Of a stretch of DNA of 6,664 bases, positions 1-4,628 are shown piece after piece. The translations under genes and the position numbers were made by a program. The notes beneath the pieces are model-generated. The model was not told where the DNA came from, did no database searches, and was given only the letters and a program-made list of their open reading frames with translations. How positions within the stretch are numbered: position 1 is the first letter of the stretch; each line of letters starts with the position of its first letter. Origin of the DNA: Sediminispirochaeta sp. (GTDB lineage Bacteria; Spirochaetota; Spirochaetia; DSM-16054; Sediminispirochaetaceae); contig DSBN01000180.1 of NCBI GenBank assembly GCA_011046055.1, positions 1 to 6,664 of the forward strand, in the 5' to 3' direction.

Positions 1-308
1 GCCCCCGTGTCATCGATTTTGGCAGCTACCGGATCGACCTCACCGCGGTGGAGCAGCTGATCCACCCCAGTCAAGCTCGAGCGATCGCCGCGGCGATGCT
101 GCGGGTCAAGGAGATGGCCGTCGAAGGGCAGAGCCTGTCGGCGATACTCGACCGGATGCAGGCAGAGCTCGAGGAGAAAGGCTTGGACTATCTCGGCGGC
201 AACGGTACCGGACGCTACCCAGGAGACCTGATGATGTTCAGGAGGCTCGAACTGGCGGCGGCGCTGAATCGCCTTCGGAGTTTCAGAGTCAAGCAGCTCG
301 ACGGATGA
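1..308 (+). CDS. ABC_ATPase family protein (COG3044-like), C-terminal part
   Basis: The 5' end lies outside the window. The frame is open from base 3 to the TGA at 306-308, giving about 101 C-terminal residues. The tail includes IDLTAVEQLIHPSQARAIA, a middle region rich in Glu and Leu, then GRYPGDLMMFRRLELAAALN and a final NRLRSFRV. I recognise this as the C-terminus of the 'predicted ATPase of the ABC class' family (COG3044/PF09818), whose members typically end with a valine-glutamate-glutamine-leucine stretch, a PGD motif and an AAALNRLR motif. The nucleotide-binding motifs lie upstream and cannot be checked. The biological role of the family is not well established. The stop codon overlaps the next gene's ATG by 4 nt (ATGA), so the two are probably co-translated. 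Family assignment is from memory of the tail only. Confidence 0.8.
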   Translation, partial: PRVIDFGSYRIDLTAVEQLIHPSQARAIAAAMLRVKEMAVEGQSLSAILDRMQAELEEKGLDYLGGNGTGRYPGDLMMFRRLELAAALNRLRSFRVKQLDG

Positions 309-1075
309 TGGTCAGGATCCGTTTTTATCAGGAACTCAATTTTTTTTTGAAAAAAGAACAGCAGCAACACGGTCTCGAAGTCGAATCGGCTCCGGGGCAG
401 ACGGTGAAGGATCTGATCGAGTCGTTCTCCGTGCCCCACGTGGAGGTCGACCTGGTGCTGGTGAACGGGGAGTCGGTGGACTTCTCCTACCAGCTGCGGG
501 AGGGCGATTCGGTGGCGGTCTATCCGGTCTTCGAGAGTTTGGATATCTCTACGGTGAACCACCTGCGGCCAGAACCGCTGCGGGAGCCACGCTTCATCGC
601 CGACGTGCATTTGGGGACATTGGCCCGGCGTCTGCGGACCCTGGGTTTTTATACGGAATATCAGAATCACGCCGACGACAGCTACCTGGCCGAGCGATCT
701 GCCAGGGAAGGTTTGATCCTGCTGAGCCGGGACCGACAACTGCTAATGCGCAGGATAGTCTCCCGGGGAGTATACATTAAAAATACCAAACCCAACGAAC
801 AGGTTCGTGAGCTGGCGGCCCGGCTGGACCTCTACGAGAAGATTCGTCCCTTCAAGCGCTGCGTAGTCTGCAACGGGCTGCTGCGGAGGTTGGAGATCGG
901 AAGTCGTGAGTGGGAGGAACGGCAGCATCAGATCCCGCCGGGAGTGCGGAAGTGGTGTCGTAGTTTTCGTATCTGCGACTCCTGTGGGAAGATATTCTGG
1001 CGGGGCAGCCATTTGAACCGGCTGCAGGCTCTGCTGCACCAATTGGAGCAGGATGCCCGGCGGAAGGCCGAGTAG
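305..1075 (+). CDS. Ub-Mut7-C protein: ubiquitin-like domain + Mut7-C RNase (PIN-like) domain + zinc ribbon
   Basis: 256 residues. Residues 3-78 form a ThiS/MoaD-like beta-grasp domain (start VRIRFYQELNFFLK, later VNGESVDFSYQLREGD and VYPVFESLD) without a C-terminal Gly-Gly, so conjugation or thiocarboxylate chemistry is not expected. Residues 95-175 are the Mut7-C domain: RFIADVHLGTLARRLRTLGF holds the conserved Asp100, ILLSRDRQLL holds Asp143, and IKNTKPNEQV follows. A zinc ribbon comes next, with Cys186/Cys189 and Cys224/Cys227. Mut7-C is a PIN-related fold with predicted RNase activity; the Ub-Mut7C fusion is a known bacterial architecture of unproven substrate. The start ATG overlaps the upstream stop (ATGA). 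A second ATG follows directly and no strong ribosome site is seen, so translational coupling is likely. A T9-G-A6 run at 340-355 falls inside the coding region but the frame is intact. Confidence 0.9.
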   Translation: MMVRIRFYQELNFFLKKEQQQHGLEVESAPGQTVKDLIESFSVPHVEVDLVLVNGESVDFSYQLREGDSVAVYPVFESLDISTVNHLRPEPLREPRFIADVHLGTLARRLRTLGFYTEYQNHADDSYLAERSAREGLILLSRDRQLLMRRIVSRGVYIKNTKPNEQVRELAARLDLYEKIRPFKRCVVCNGLLRRLEIGSREWEERQHQIPPGVRKWCRSFRICDSCGKIFWRGSHLNRLQALLHQLEQDARRKAE

Positions 1076-1082
1076 ATTTGCG

Positions 1083-1142
1083 TGGCAGCGGGGCGACAGT
1101 GAGTTGCAGCCAGTGGCAGCGCGTAGCAGCGAGATGGCAGCG
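1083..1142. repeat. short GC-rich repeats between convergent genes
   Basis: The 88-bp gap between the Ub-Mut7-C stop and the convergent recR stop has TGGCAGCG at 1083-1090, 1114-1121 and 1135-1142, and the variant TAGCAGCG at 1124-1131. The last three are spaced about 10-11 bp apart. An imperfect inverted repeat (GTGAGTTGCAGC at 1099-1110 against GCTGTTGCTCAC at 1156-1167) encloses them. There is no T-run, so a classic intrinsic terminator is not supported in either direction. Confidence 0.35.
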
Positions 1143-1163
1143 CGGCGGTGGCGTAGCTGTTGC

Positions 1164-1751
1164 TCACATCACCGTACGGCCTTTGAGGCTACGGGCCAGG
1201 GTCATGCGGTCGGCGTACTCCAGGTCTCCGCCCACCGGGAGGCCCGAGGCCAGGCGGGAGACGGCGATGCCCTTTTCCTTCAGCAGCTTCTGCAGATACA
1301 GAGCGGTGGTGTCCCCCTCCACGGTAGGATTTGTCGCCAGGATGACCTCTTGGACCGGTTTCTCCGTGACCCGGCGCATCAAGGCGGCCACGGTGAGATC
1401 TTCGGCGCCCACTCCGTCCATCGGCGAGATCGCACCGCCTAAAACGTGGTAGAGACCGTGAAACTCCCCGGTCTCCTCGATGGTTTGGACGTCTTGGGGT
1501 TCCTCGACCACGCAGAGCAGCGAGCCGTCCCGACTGGGGGAAGAACATATTGCGCAGGGGTCCTCTTCGGTGTAGTTGCCGCAGACCGAGCACTTGATAA
1601 TGGAGTTGTGTAGATTGCTTAGTTGATCGGCCAAGAGGCGGGCGATGGCCGGGTCCGACTTCAGCAGCCAATAGGAGATACGAGCGGCGCTTTTGCGACC
1701 GATGCCGGGCAGGCGGGAGAAGCTCTTGATGAGTTTTTCCAGGGTGTTCAA
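1164..1751 (-). CDS. recR: Recombination mediator protein RecR
   Basis: 195 residues, the usual RecR length (about 200). RecR works with RecO (and RecF) to load RecA on SSB-coated gaps. In order: an N-terminal helix-hairpin-helix (LPGIGRKSAARI, residues 14-25), a four-cysteine zinc finger (Cys54, Cys57, Cys66, Cys69), and a TOPRIM domain from about residue 78 with the acidic motif VVEEPQD (81-87) and TNPTVEGDTTA (140-150). The end, ASGLPVGGDLEYAD followed by TLARSLKGR, is typical of the family. The start is TTG at 1751-1749. It is preferred because GGGGAG lies 6 nt upstream and because the next residues match the family N-terminus. It starts 2 nt after the ybaB stop, so its ribosome site lies inside ybaB and the two are probably translationally coupled. 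Last gene of the ffs-dnaX-ybaB-recR run. Confidence 0.97.
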   Translation of the reverse strand: MNTLEKLIKSFSRLPGIGRKSAARISYWLLKSDPAIARLLADQLSNLHNSIIKCSVCGNYTEEDPCAICSSPSRDGSLLCVVEEPQDVQTIEETGEFHGLYHVLGGAISPMDGVGAEDLTVAALMRRVTEKPVQEVILATNPTVEGDTTALYLQKLLKEKGIAVSRLASGLPVGGDLEYADRMTLARSLKGRTVM

Positions 1752-1753
1752 GG

Positions 1754-2071
1754 TCAGCTCCCCATGAAGCCGGGCGGGATGTCCATGCCGCCGGTCAGAT
1801 TGGAGGCTTCCTGCTGGAGCTTTTCCCTGATCTTCCCGGAGGCGTTGTGAAAGGCCGCGAGGATCAGGTCTTCCAGCATCTTTATGTCATTCGGATCCAC
1901 CGCTTCGGGTTCGATTTTGATACTAGTGACTTCCATCTGCCCGTTCATGTCGACACGGACCATCTCGCCGCCGGCGGTGCCGGTGGCCTGGATGTGCTTG
2001 AGTTTCTCCTGCATCTCTCCGAATTGTGACTGCAGGTTTTGTAGATTTTTAAACAGATCCATTGGGTTCAT
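1754..2071 (-). CDS. ybaB: Nucleoid-associated protein YbaB/EbfC
   Basis: 105 residues, typical for the family (about 100-110). YbaB/EbfC forms a small homodimer that binds DNA with little sequence specificity and helps organise the nucleoid. The N-terminal helix FKNLQNLQSQFGEMQEKLK (residues 7-25) is the family signature. It is followed by GTAGGEMVRVDMNGQMEVTS in the beta-sheet core, then DPNDIKMLEDLILAAFHNAS and a Gly/Met-rich tail (TGGMDIPPGFMGS). The ATG at 2071-2069 is preceded by GAGGGAG with 6 nt spacing. The long dnaX (tau) frame runs 23 nt into this gene, so translation of ybaB overlaps the end of tau. A ribosome making only short DnaX would terminate 400 nt upstream. Position between dnaX and recR is the standard arrangement. 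Confidence 0.96.
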   Translation of the reverse strand: MNPMDLFKNLQNLQSQFGEMQEKLKHIQATGTAGGEMVRVDMNGQMEVTSIKIEPEAVDPNDIKMLEDLILAAFHNASGKIREKLQQEASNLTGGMDIPPGFMGS

Positions 2072-3709
2072 GATTTTCTCCCTCGATTATTGTACCACGA
2101 AATACTTTTTTGACCAAAGCAGCCTGGCTGTCCTGGGGGGGCTCCTCGGTCTCCCCATCGTCGTTGCCGCCGCCGCCGTTGTTGGTTTTGGTGGCGAATG
2201 AAAGCTCTATACGGCACGAGAGAACTTCCTCGGCGACGCTTTTTAGCAGGGAGATCTCTTCCTGCAGCTTGTGCATGGAGTATTTGGACTCGCAATCCAG
2301 CTGCAGGCGATCCCCTTCGAGCTGCCACTGTACTACGTGGCCTAGCGCTGAAGCAAGGGAAGGGCGCTGTTTGAGGTTGTCGACTATAGCCTCGACCTCG
2401 TTCCGTGAGAGAGACCGTTTGGGTTCCGGGGCGGCTGGGGCCGCCGGGGCCGCCGGGGGTTCAGCTTCGTTTAGGGGCTTTTTTTTTTCCCAGTGGCTGT
2501 TTCCGGGGCTGGTCTCGGGGCCGATGTCGAGGCGCCATGGCTGACTTGCGGTCCGCCGCTGGCCTGGGAACGCATCTCCGAGCGAAGCTCTTCGATTTTT
2601 CCCAGAATCTCCTCCGGGCTGAGGCGCTTTCCTAAGGAGGAGAGTTTACTCAGAAGCAGCTCGAGTTCGAAGCGCTGGTTGAGGGAAAAACGGATATCCC
2701 GGTAGACTCGCAGCAGCTCCTCGATGGCAAACTCCAGCTGGGTGGAGGAAAAGGCCCGGCGGAGCTTCTCCGGAAAACGGTCGAGTTGATAACCCAAAAG
2801 CGATTCGCGCTCGATCCCCGCCTGGATCAGCAGCAGGGCGCGGAAATATTCGCTCAGGTCGATCAAAAACTGTTCTATCGACACTCCCCCGGCGATAATT
2901 TCCTCGGCCCGGTCGATGACTTCACCGGTAGCTCCGGAGGCCATCAGCCCGACGATTTCTCCCACCGCTTCAATACCGGCTAGCCCGAGTTTGTCCTGGA
3001 TATCTTTCAGGGTGATGTGGGCGTCGGAGAAGGAGGCGATCTGGTCGAAAAGGGTGTATGCGTCGCGCAGCGAGCCGGTAGCCTCCTTGGCTATCCAAAA
3101 TAGGGCTTCGTCTTCGGCGGTGATTCCCATTTCCGTGGTGACTTCGTGAAGCTGCCTTTTGATCTCTTCCACCGGAATCAGTCGAAAGTTGAACTGCTGG
3201 CAGCGGGAACGGATGGTCGCCGGGACTTTGTGTATTTCGGTGGTGGCGAAGATAAAAACTATATAGGGAGGTGGCTCTTCGATGGTCTTCAGCAGCGCAT
3301 TGAAGGCGCTGTTGCTGAGCATATGGACCTCGTCGATGATATAGACTTTGTATCGGCCGTTGCTCGGAGCGAAGAGCACTTCGTCTTTCAGCTCGCGGAT
3401 GTCGTTGACCGAGGTGTTGCTGGCGCCGTCGATCTCGATCACATCCAGGGAGTTGCCCCGGGCGATCTCCTGGCATTGGGAGCACTGGCCGCAGGGCTCG
3501 GAAGTGGGGCCCTGTTCGCAGTTCAAGGCTTTGGCCAGGATTCGGGCGGCGGAGGTTTTTCCCACCCCCCGTGGCCCGGAAAAGAGGTAGGCGTGGGCAA
3601 GCCGACCCTGTTCGAGGGAGCTCTTCAAGGTGGAGACGACGAAATCCTGACCGGCCAGTTGGTCGAATGCTTGGGGGCGTCGTCTGGTTGCGGTTACTTC
3701 ATAGGGCAT
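2049..3709 (-). CDS. dnaX: DNA polymerase III subunit tau (DnaX, full length via -1 frameshift)
   Basis: The long form joins frame 0 (3709 down to the A-run at 2488-2479) to the -1 frame, which is open from the run to the TAA at 2051-2049. Slipping back one base, or adding one A to the transcript, gives the same protein of about 553 residues: ...GKKKK-PLNEAEPP.... The -1 part (142 residues after the lysines) starts with a Pro/Ala-rich linker. A folded-looking region follows (KQRPSLASALGHVVQWQLEG, then LQLDCESKYSMHKLQEEISL), and the end is QAALVKKVFRGTIIEG, which resembles the usual tau C-terminus. In E. coli, tau domains IV-V bind the DnaB helicase and the polymerase alpha subunit. This is one gene, not a dnaX plus a separate ORF. 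The +1 frame stops at 2463-2461, so only -1 works. Sequencing error in the homopolymer is the alternative. Confidence 0.85.
2428..2459 (-). repeat. 9-bp tandem repeats and GC hairpin in dnaX linker
   Basis: On the + strand GGGGCCGCC occurs twice in tandem (2437-2445, 2446-2454), with a diverged copy GGGGCGGCT at 2428-2436 and GGGGG after. Read in the -1 frame these encode a Pro-Ala-Ala repeat linker. In the mRNA, GGCGGC (2445-2440) can pair perfectly with GCCGCC (2435-2430) over a CCCA loop, starting about 33 nt after the A-run. This is farther than a typical -1 frameshift stimulator, so a role in recoding is possible but unproven. Confidence 0.45.
2471..3709 (-). CDS. dnaX: DNA polymerase III subunit gamma-like short DnaX (frame-0 product)
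   Basis: 412 residues ending ...TGKKKSP at the TAA 2473-2471, immediately after the A10 run. This is the clamp-loader ATPase that loads the beta clamp. Seen: Walker A GPRGVGKT (45-52), a zinc-binding set Cys64/Cys73/Cys76/Cys79, Walker B VYIIDE (122-127) followed by VHMLSNSAFNALLKTIEEPP, sensor-1 region ATTE (155-158), the arginine-finger SRC motif (168-170), and GSLRDA for sensor 2. The oligomerisation domain (III) fills about 240-370. The length and end point are close to E. coli gamma (431 residues). The start ATG at 3709 has AAAGGTGAG about 8 nt upstream. Unlike E. coli, the short form here is the unshifted product. Confidence 0.95.
   Translation of the reverse strand: MPYEVTATRRRPQAFDQLAGQDFVVSTLKSSLEQGRLAHAYLFSGPRGVGKTSAARILAKALNCEQGPTSEPCGQCSQCQEIARGNSLDVIEIDGASNTSVNDIRELKDEVLFAPSNGRYKVYIIDEVHMLSNSAFNALLKTIEEPPPYIVFIFATTEIHKVPATIRSRCQQFNFRLIPVEEIKRQLHEVTTEMGITAEDEALFWIAKEATGSLRDAYTLFDQIASFSDAHITLKDIQDKLGLAGIEAVGEIVGLMASGATGEVIDRAEEIIAGGVSIEQFLIDLSEYFRALLLIQAGIERESLLGYQLDRFPEKLRRAFSSTQLEFAIEELLRVYRDIRFSLNQRFELELLLSKLSSLGKRLSPEEILGKIEELRSEMRSQASGGPQVSHGASTSAPRPAPETATGKKKSP
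2479..2488 (-). promoter_or_regulatory. dnaX slippery site: ten A's on the coding strand
   Basis: The mRNA reads GGG AAA AAA AAA AGC CCC TAA in frame 0. The ten-A run allows -1 ribosomal slippage (AAA-AAA to AAA-AAA re-pairing) and also transcriptional slippage, as established for the A-run of Thermus thermophilus dnaX. E. coli dnaX uses A-AAA-AAG for -1 frameshifting. The frame-0 stop lies only 2 codons after the run, while the -1 frame stays open for 142 codons. No clear Shine-Dalgarno-like stimulator is seen just upstream, which leans slightly towards transcriptional slippage. Confidence 0.75.
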
Positions 3710-3733
3710 ATCGGCTGCTCACCTTTCGTTAAT

Positions 3734-3747
3734 TAAAAAAGAGAAAA
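3734..3747 (-). terminator. U-rich tract after the SRP RNA stem
   Basis: The closing helix of the SRP RNA (CCCCTTCAG paired with CTGAAGGGG) is followed directly by TTTTCTCTTTTTT. A GC-containing stem followed by a U-run is the form of an intrinsic terminator. It may end most tRNA/SRP transcripts while letting some read through into dnaX, whose start is only 24 nt further on. No separate dnaX promoter is visible in the short gap. Confidence 0.5.
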
Positions 3748-3872
3748 CCCCTTCAGCTCGGACCAAGTAGACCGCGTCTCATAGACGGGCCGCTTACCGC
3801 TGCTACCTTCCGGTCCTGACGGGGTTGGGCGGCTGCCTATAGCACGGAACCTGGTCGTCAACACTGAAGGGG
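3748..3872 (-). ncRNA. ffs: Signal recognition particle RNA, bacterial small (4.5S) type
   Basis: The - strand contains GTCAGGACCGGAAGGTAGCA followed by GCGG (3820-3797), the universally conserved SRP domain IV hairpin with its GGAA tetraloop and asymmetric internal loop, which binds Ffh. The ends pair: CCCCTTCAG at 3872-3864 with CTGAAGGGG at 3756-3748, and ACCAGG with CTTGGT further in. About 125 nt, slightly longer than E. coli 4.5S (114 nt), with no sign of the Alu domain found in larger SRP RNAs. It lies 7 nt after tRNA-Ser(GGA) and just upstream of dnaX, a gene order shared by many bacteria. Exact ends are inferred from the pairing. Confidence 0.93.
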
Positions 3873-3879
3873 AAGGCTA

Positions 3880-3967
3880 CGGAGAGAGAGGGATTCGAAC
3901 CCTCGGTACCCGGGTAGGGTACATACGCTTTCCAAGCGTACTCCTTCGGCCTCTCGGACATCTCTCC
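3880..3967 (-). tRNA. tRNA-Ser (anticodon GGA)
   Basis: 88 nt class II tRNA. Acceptor GGAGAGA pairs with TCTCTCC, with discriminator G as expected for serine. The anticodon stem-loop is TACGC-TTGGAAA-GCGTA, giving GGA, which reads UCU and UCC. A long variable arm and a T-arm GAGGG-TTCGAAT-CCCTC are present. No CCA is encoded (TAGCC follows), so a CCA-adding enzyme is required. Confidence 0.97.
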
Positions 3968-3987
3968 AGATGAGAACAATGTAAATT

Positions 3988-4073
3988 CGGAGAGAGAGGG
4001 ATTCGAACCCTCGGTACCACGAAGGTACAGCGGTTTTCGAGACCGCCCGATTCGACCACTCTCGCATCTCTCC
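3988..4073 (-). tRNA. tRNA-Ser (anticodon CGA)
   Basis: 86 nt class II tRNA with acceptor GGAGAGA/TCTCTCC and discriminator G. The anticodon stem-loop GCGGT-CTCGAAA-ACCGC gives CGA, which reads UCG. Its 3' part (3988-4018) is identical over 31 nt to that of the neighbouring tRNA-Ser(GGA), pointing to duplication or gene conversion. CCA is not encoded. The gap to the next tRNA downstream is 20 nt. Confidence 0.97.
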
Positions 4074-4080
4074 GAAAAAG

Positions 4081-4154
4081 CGTACCCAAGAGGACTCGAA
4101 CCTCCGACCTTTAGATCCGCAATCTAACGCTCTATCCAGCTGAGCTATGGGTAC
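4081..4154 (-). tRNA. tRNA-Arg (anticodon GCG)
   Basis: 74 nt. Acceptor GTACCCA/TGGGTAC, D-arm GCTC-AGCTGGATA-GAGC (with the A20-type residue of arginine tRNAs), anticodon stem-loop TTAGA-TTGCGGA-TCTAA giving GCG, T-arm GGAGG-TTCGAGT-CCTCT, discriminator G, no CCA. C35 supports arginine identity. The body resembles bacterial tRNA-Arg(ACG) with G instead of A at position 34, so it should read CGC and CGU without inosine. It is the only non-serine tRNA in the cluster. Confidence 0.95.
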
Positions 4155-4162
4155 AAAAGTAG

Positions 4163-4249
4163 CGGAGAGGGAGGGATTCGAACCCTCGGTACCCGAAAGA
4201 GTACAACTCCTTAGCAGGGAGCCCGATTCGGCCGCTCTCGCACCTCTCC
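4163..4249 (-). tRNA. tRNA-Ser (anticodon GCT)
   Basis: 87 nt class II tRNA. Acceptor GGAGAGG/CCTCTCC, discriminator G, anticodon stem-loop GCTCC-CTGCTAA-GGAGT giving GCT, which reads AGU and AGC. Long variable arm (pairing around the GTAC/GTACC segment) and a T-arm GAGGG-TTCGAAT-CCCTC. CCA is not encoded. Only 8 nt separate it from tRNA-Arg downstream. Confidence 0.97.
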
Positions 4250-4275
4250 AATAATACATTCCGGATGCCTAAAGA

Positions 4276-4360
4276 CGGAGAAGGTGGGATTCGAACCCAC
4301 GGAGCCTTGCGGCTCAGCGGTTTTCAAGACCGCCTCCTTAAACCACTCGGACACCTCTCC
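4276..4360 (-). tRNA. tRNA-Ser (anticodon TGA)
   Basis: 85 nt class II tRNA, first gene of the cluster. Acceptor GGAGAGG pairs with CTTCTCC (one G-U), discriminator G. Anticodon stem-loop GCGGT-CTTGAAA-ACCGC gives TGA, which reads UCA and others by wobble. The variable arm GAGCC/GGCTC and T-arm GTGGG-TTCGAAT-CCCAC are clear. CCA is not encoded. The tRNA 5' end is about 12 nt from the predicted transcription start. Confidence 0.97.
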
Positions 4361-4377
4361 ATGCAACTCGGTGTTCA

Positions 4378-4406
4378 AATATAGCGTCCAGTAAAGTCTT
4401 TGTCAA
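4378..4406 (-). promoter_or_regulatory. Sigma-70-type promoter of the tRNA-Ser/Arg - SRP RNA run
   Basis: On the - strand TTGACA (4406-4401) is followed by a 17-nt spacer and TATATT (4383-4378). This is a perfect -35 box and a 5/6 -10 box at optimal spacing. Start would fall near 4372-4370, giving a leader of about 10-12 nt before the first tRNA. The palindrome of the neighbouring element begins 3 nt upstream of the -35 box. Confidence 0.8.
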
Positions 4407-4409
4407 CCG

Positions 4410-4457
4410 AGCAATTCTCAATTTGGAAGTCATTAGACTTCCAAATTGAGAATTGCT
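4410..4457. repeat. Perfect palindrome 1 (22-bp arms, 4-nt loop)
   Basis: Arms 4410-4431 and 4436-4457 are exact reverse complements around ATTA. The arm begins AGCAATTCTCAATTTGG and ends AAGTC. It lies 3 nt upstream of the -35 box of the tRNA promoter. There is no T-run on either side, so it is not an ordinary intrinsic terminator. Confidence 0.9.
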
Positions 4458-4497
4458 TCATTTGCATAGCACTGATTTGTGTTTCTAACTGTTGGAG

Positions 4498-4546
4498 GCA
4501 TTCTCATTTTGGAAAGTGCAAGTGCACTTTCCAAAATGAGAATTGC
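4498..4546. repeat. Near-perfect palindrome 2 (20-bp arms plus 3 bp past a bulge)
   Basis: Arms 4501-4520 and 4523-4542 are exact reverse complements (arm TTCTCATTTTGGAAAGTGCA), with AG between them. Pairing extends outward by A-T and, past one bulged T, GC/GC. The arm is clearly related to that of palindrome 1 (TTCTCA-TTTGGAA-GT core), so both derive from one unit. 40 bp separate the two palindromes. Confidence 0.9.
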
Positions 4547-4548
4547 TG

Positions 4549-4628
4549 TTGTCAACCAGTGCTCGGTGGACGGGTCGGGGTGAGAGGGAGCAATCCGTCT
4601 CCTTTGTCTGATACTTTGCTTCGGGTGG
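4549..4628. other. Rest of the nfo-tRNA intergenic region
   Basis: It begins with the second TTGTCAACC copy, whose - strand reading GGTTGACA is a second perfect -35 hexamer. No -10 box stands 16-18 nt from it. Beyond that, up to the nfo stop, I see no gene, terminator or repeat I can support. Confidence 0.5.

Larger units (their letters stand above)
4409..4548. mobile_element. MITE-like element with palindromic ends and 9-bp direct repeats
   Basis: A non-coding 140-bp block. Its outer ends are inverted repeats: AGCAATTCTCA-A-TTTGGAA on the left and, read inward from the right, AGCAATTCTCA-T-TTTGGAA (18 of 19 identical). It is flanked directly by TTGTCAACC at 4400-4408 and 4549-4557, a candidate 9-bp target-site duplication. 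Each end is itself a long palindrome. It has no open reading frame of note, so if mobile it would need a transposase from elsewhere. Alternatives are an operator array or a structured RNA. No insertion family was recognised. Confidence 0.55.

Noticed and set aside
2068..2328. 86-residue open frame on the - strand inside the tau tail
   Set aside because: Wrong frame: the tau-like residues are in the frame ending at 2049, and this one is Arg-rich as expected of a shadow frame.
3146..3736. 196-residue open frame opposite dnaX
   Set aside because: It is antisense to the conserved DnaX ATPase domain and resembles no family.
3858..4259. 133-residue open frame on the - strand containing repeated GFESLSLR-like segments
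   Set aside because: It runs across four tRNA genes and part of the SRP RNA; the repeated peptides are translations of the tRNA T-arms.
4410..4546. Two repeats considered as a CRISPR array
   Set aside because: Only two units, each a full palindrome and unequal in sequence, with one 40-bp spacer and no cas gene nearby.
4410..4546. Palindromes considered as intrinsic terminators for nfo
   Set aside because: Neither stem is followed by a T-run on either strand, and the stems are AT-rich and far longer than usual.
4565..4612. Possible tRNA remnant (GGAGCAATCC and GTCTCC resembling a T-arm and acceptor end)
   Set aside because: No TTCGA core, no cloverleaf and no anticodon arm can be built.
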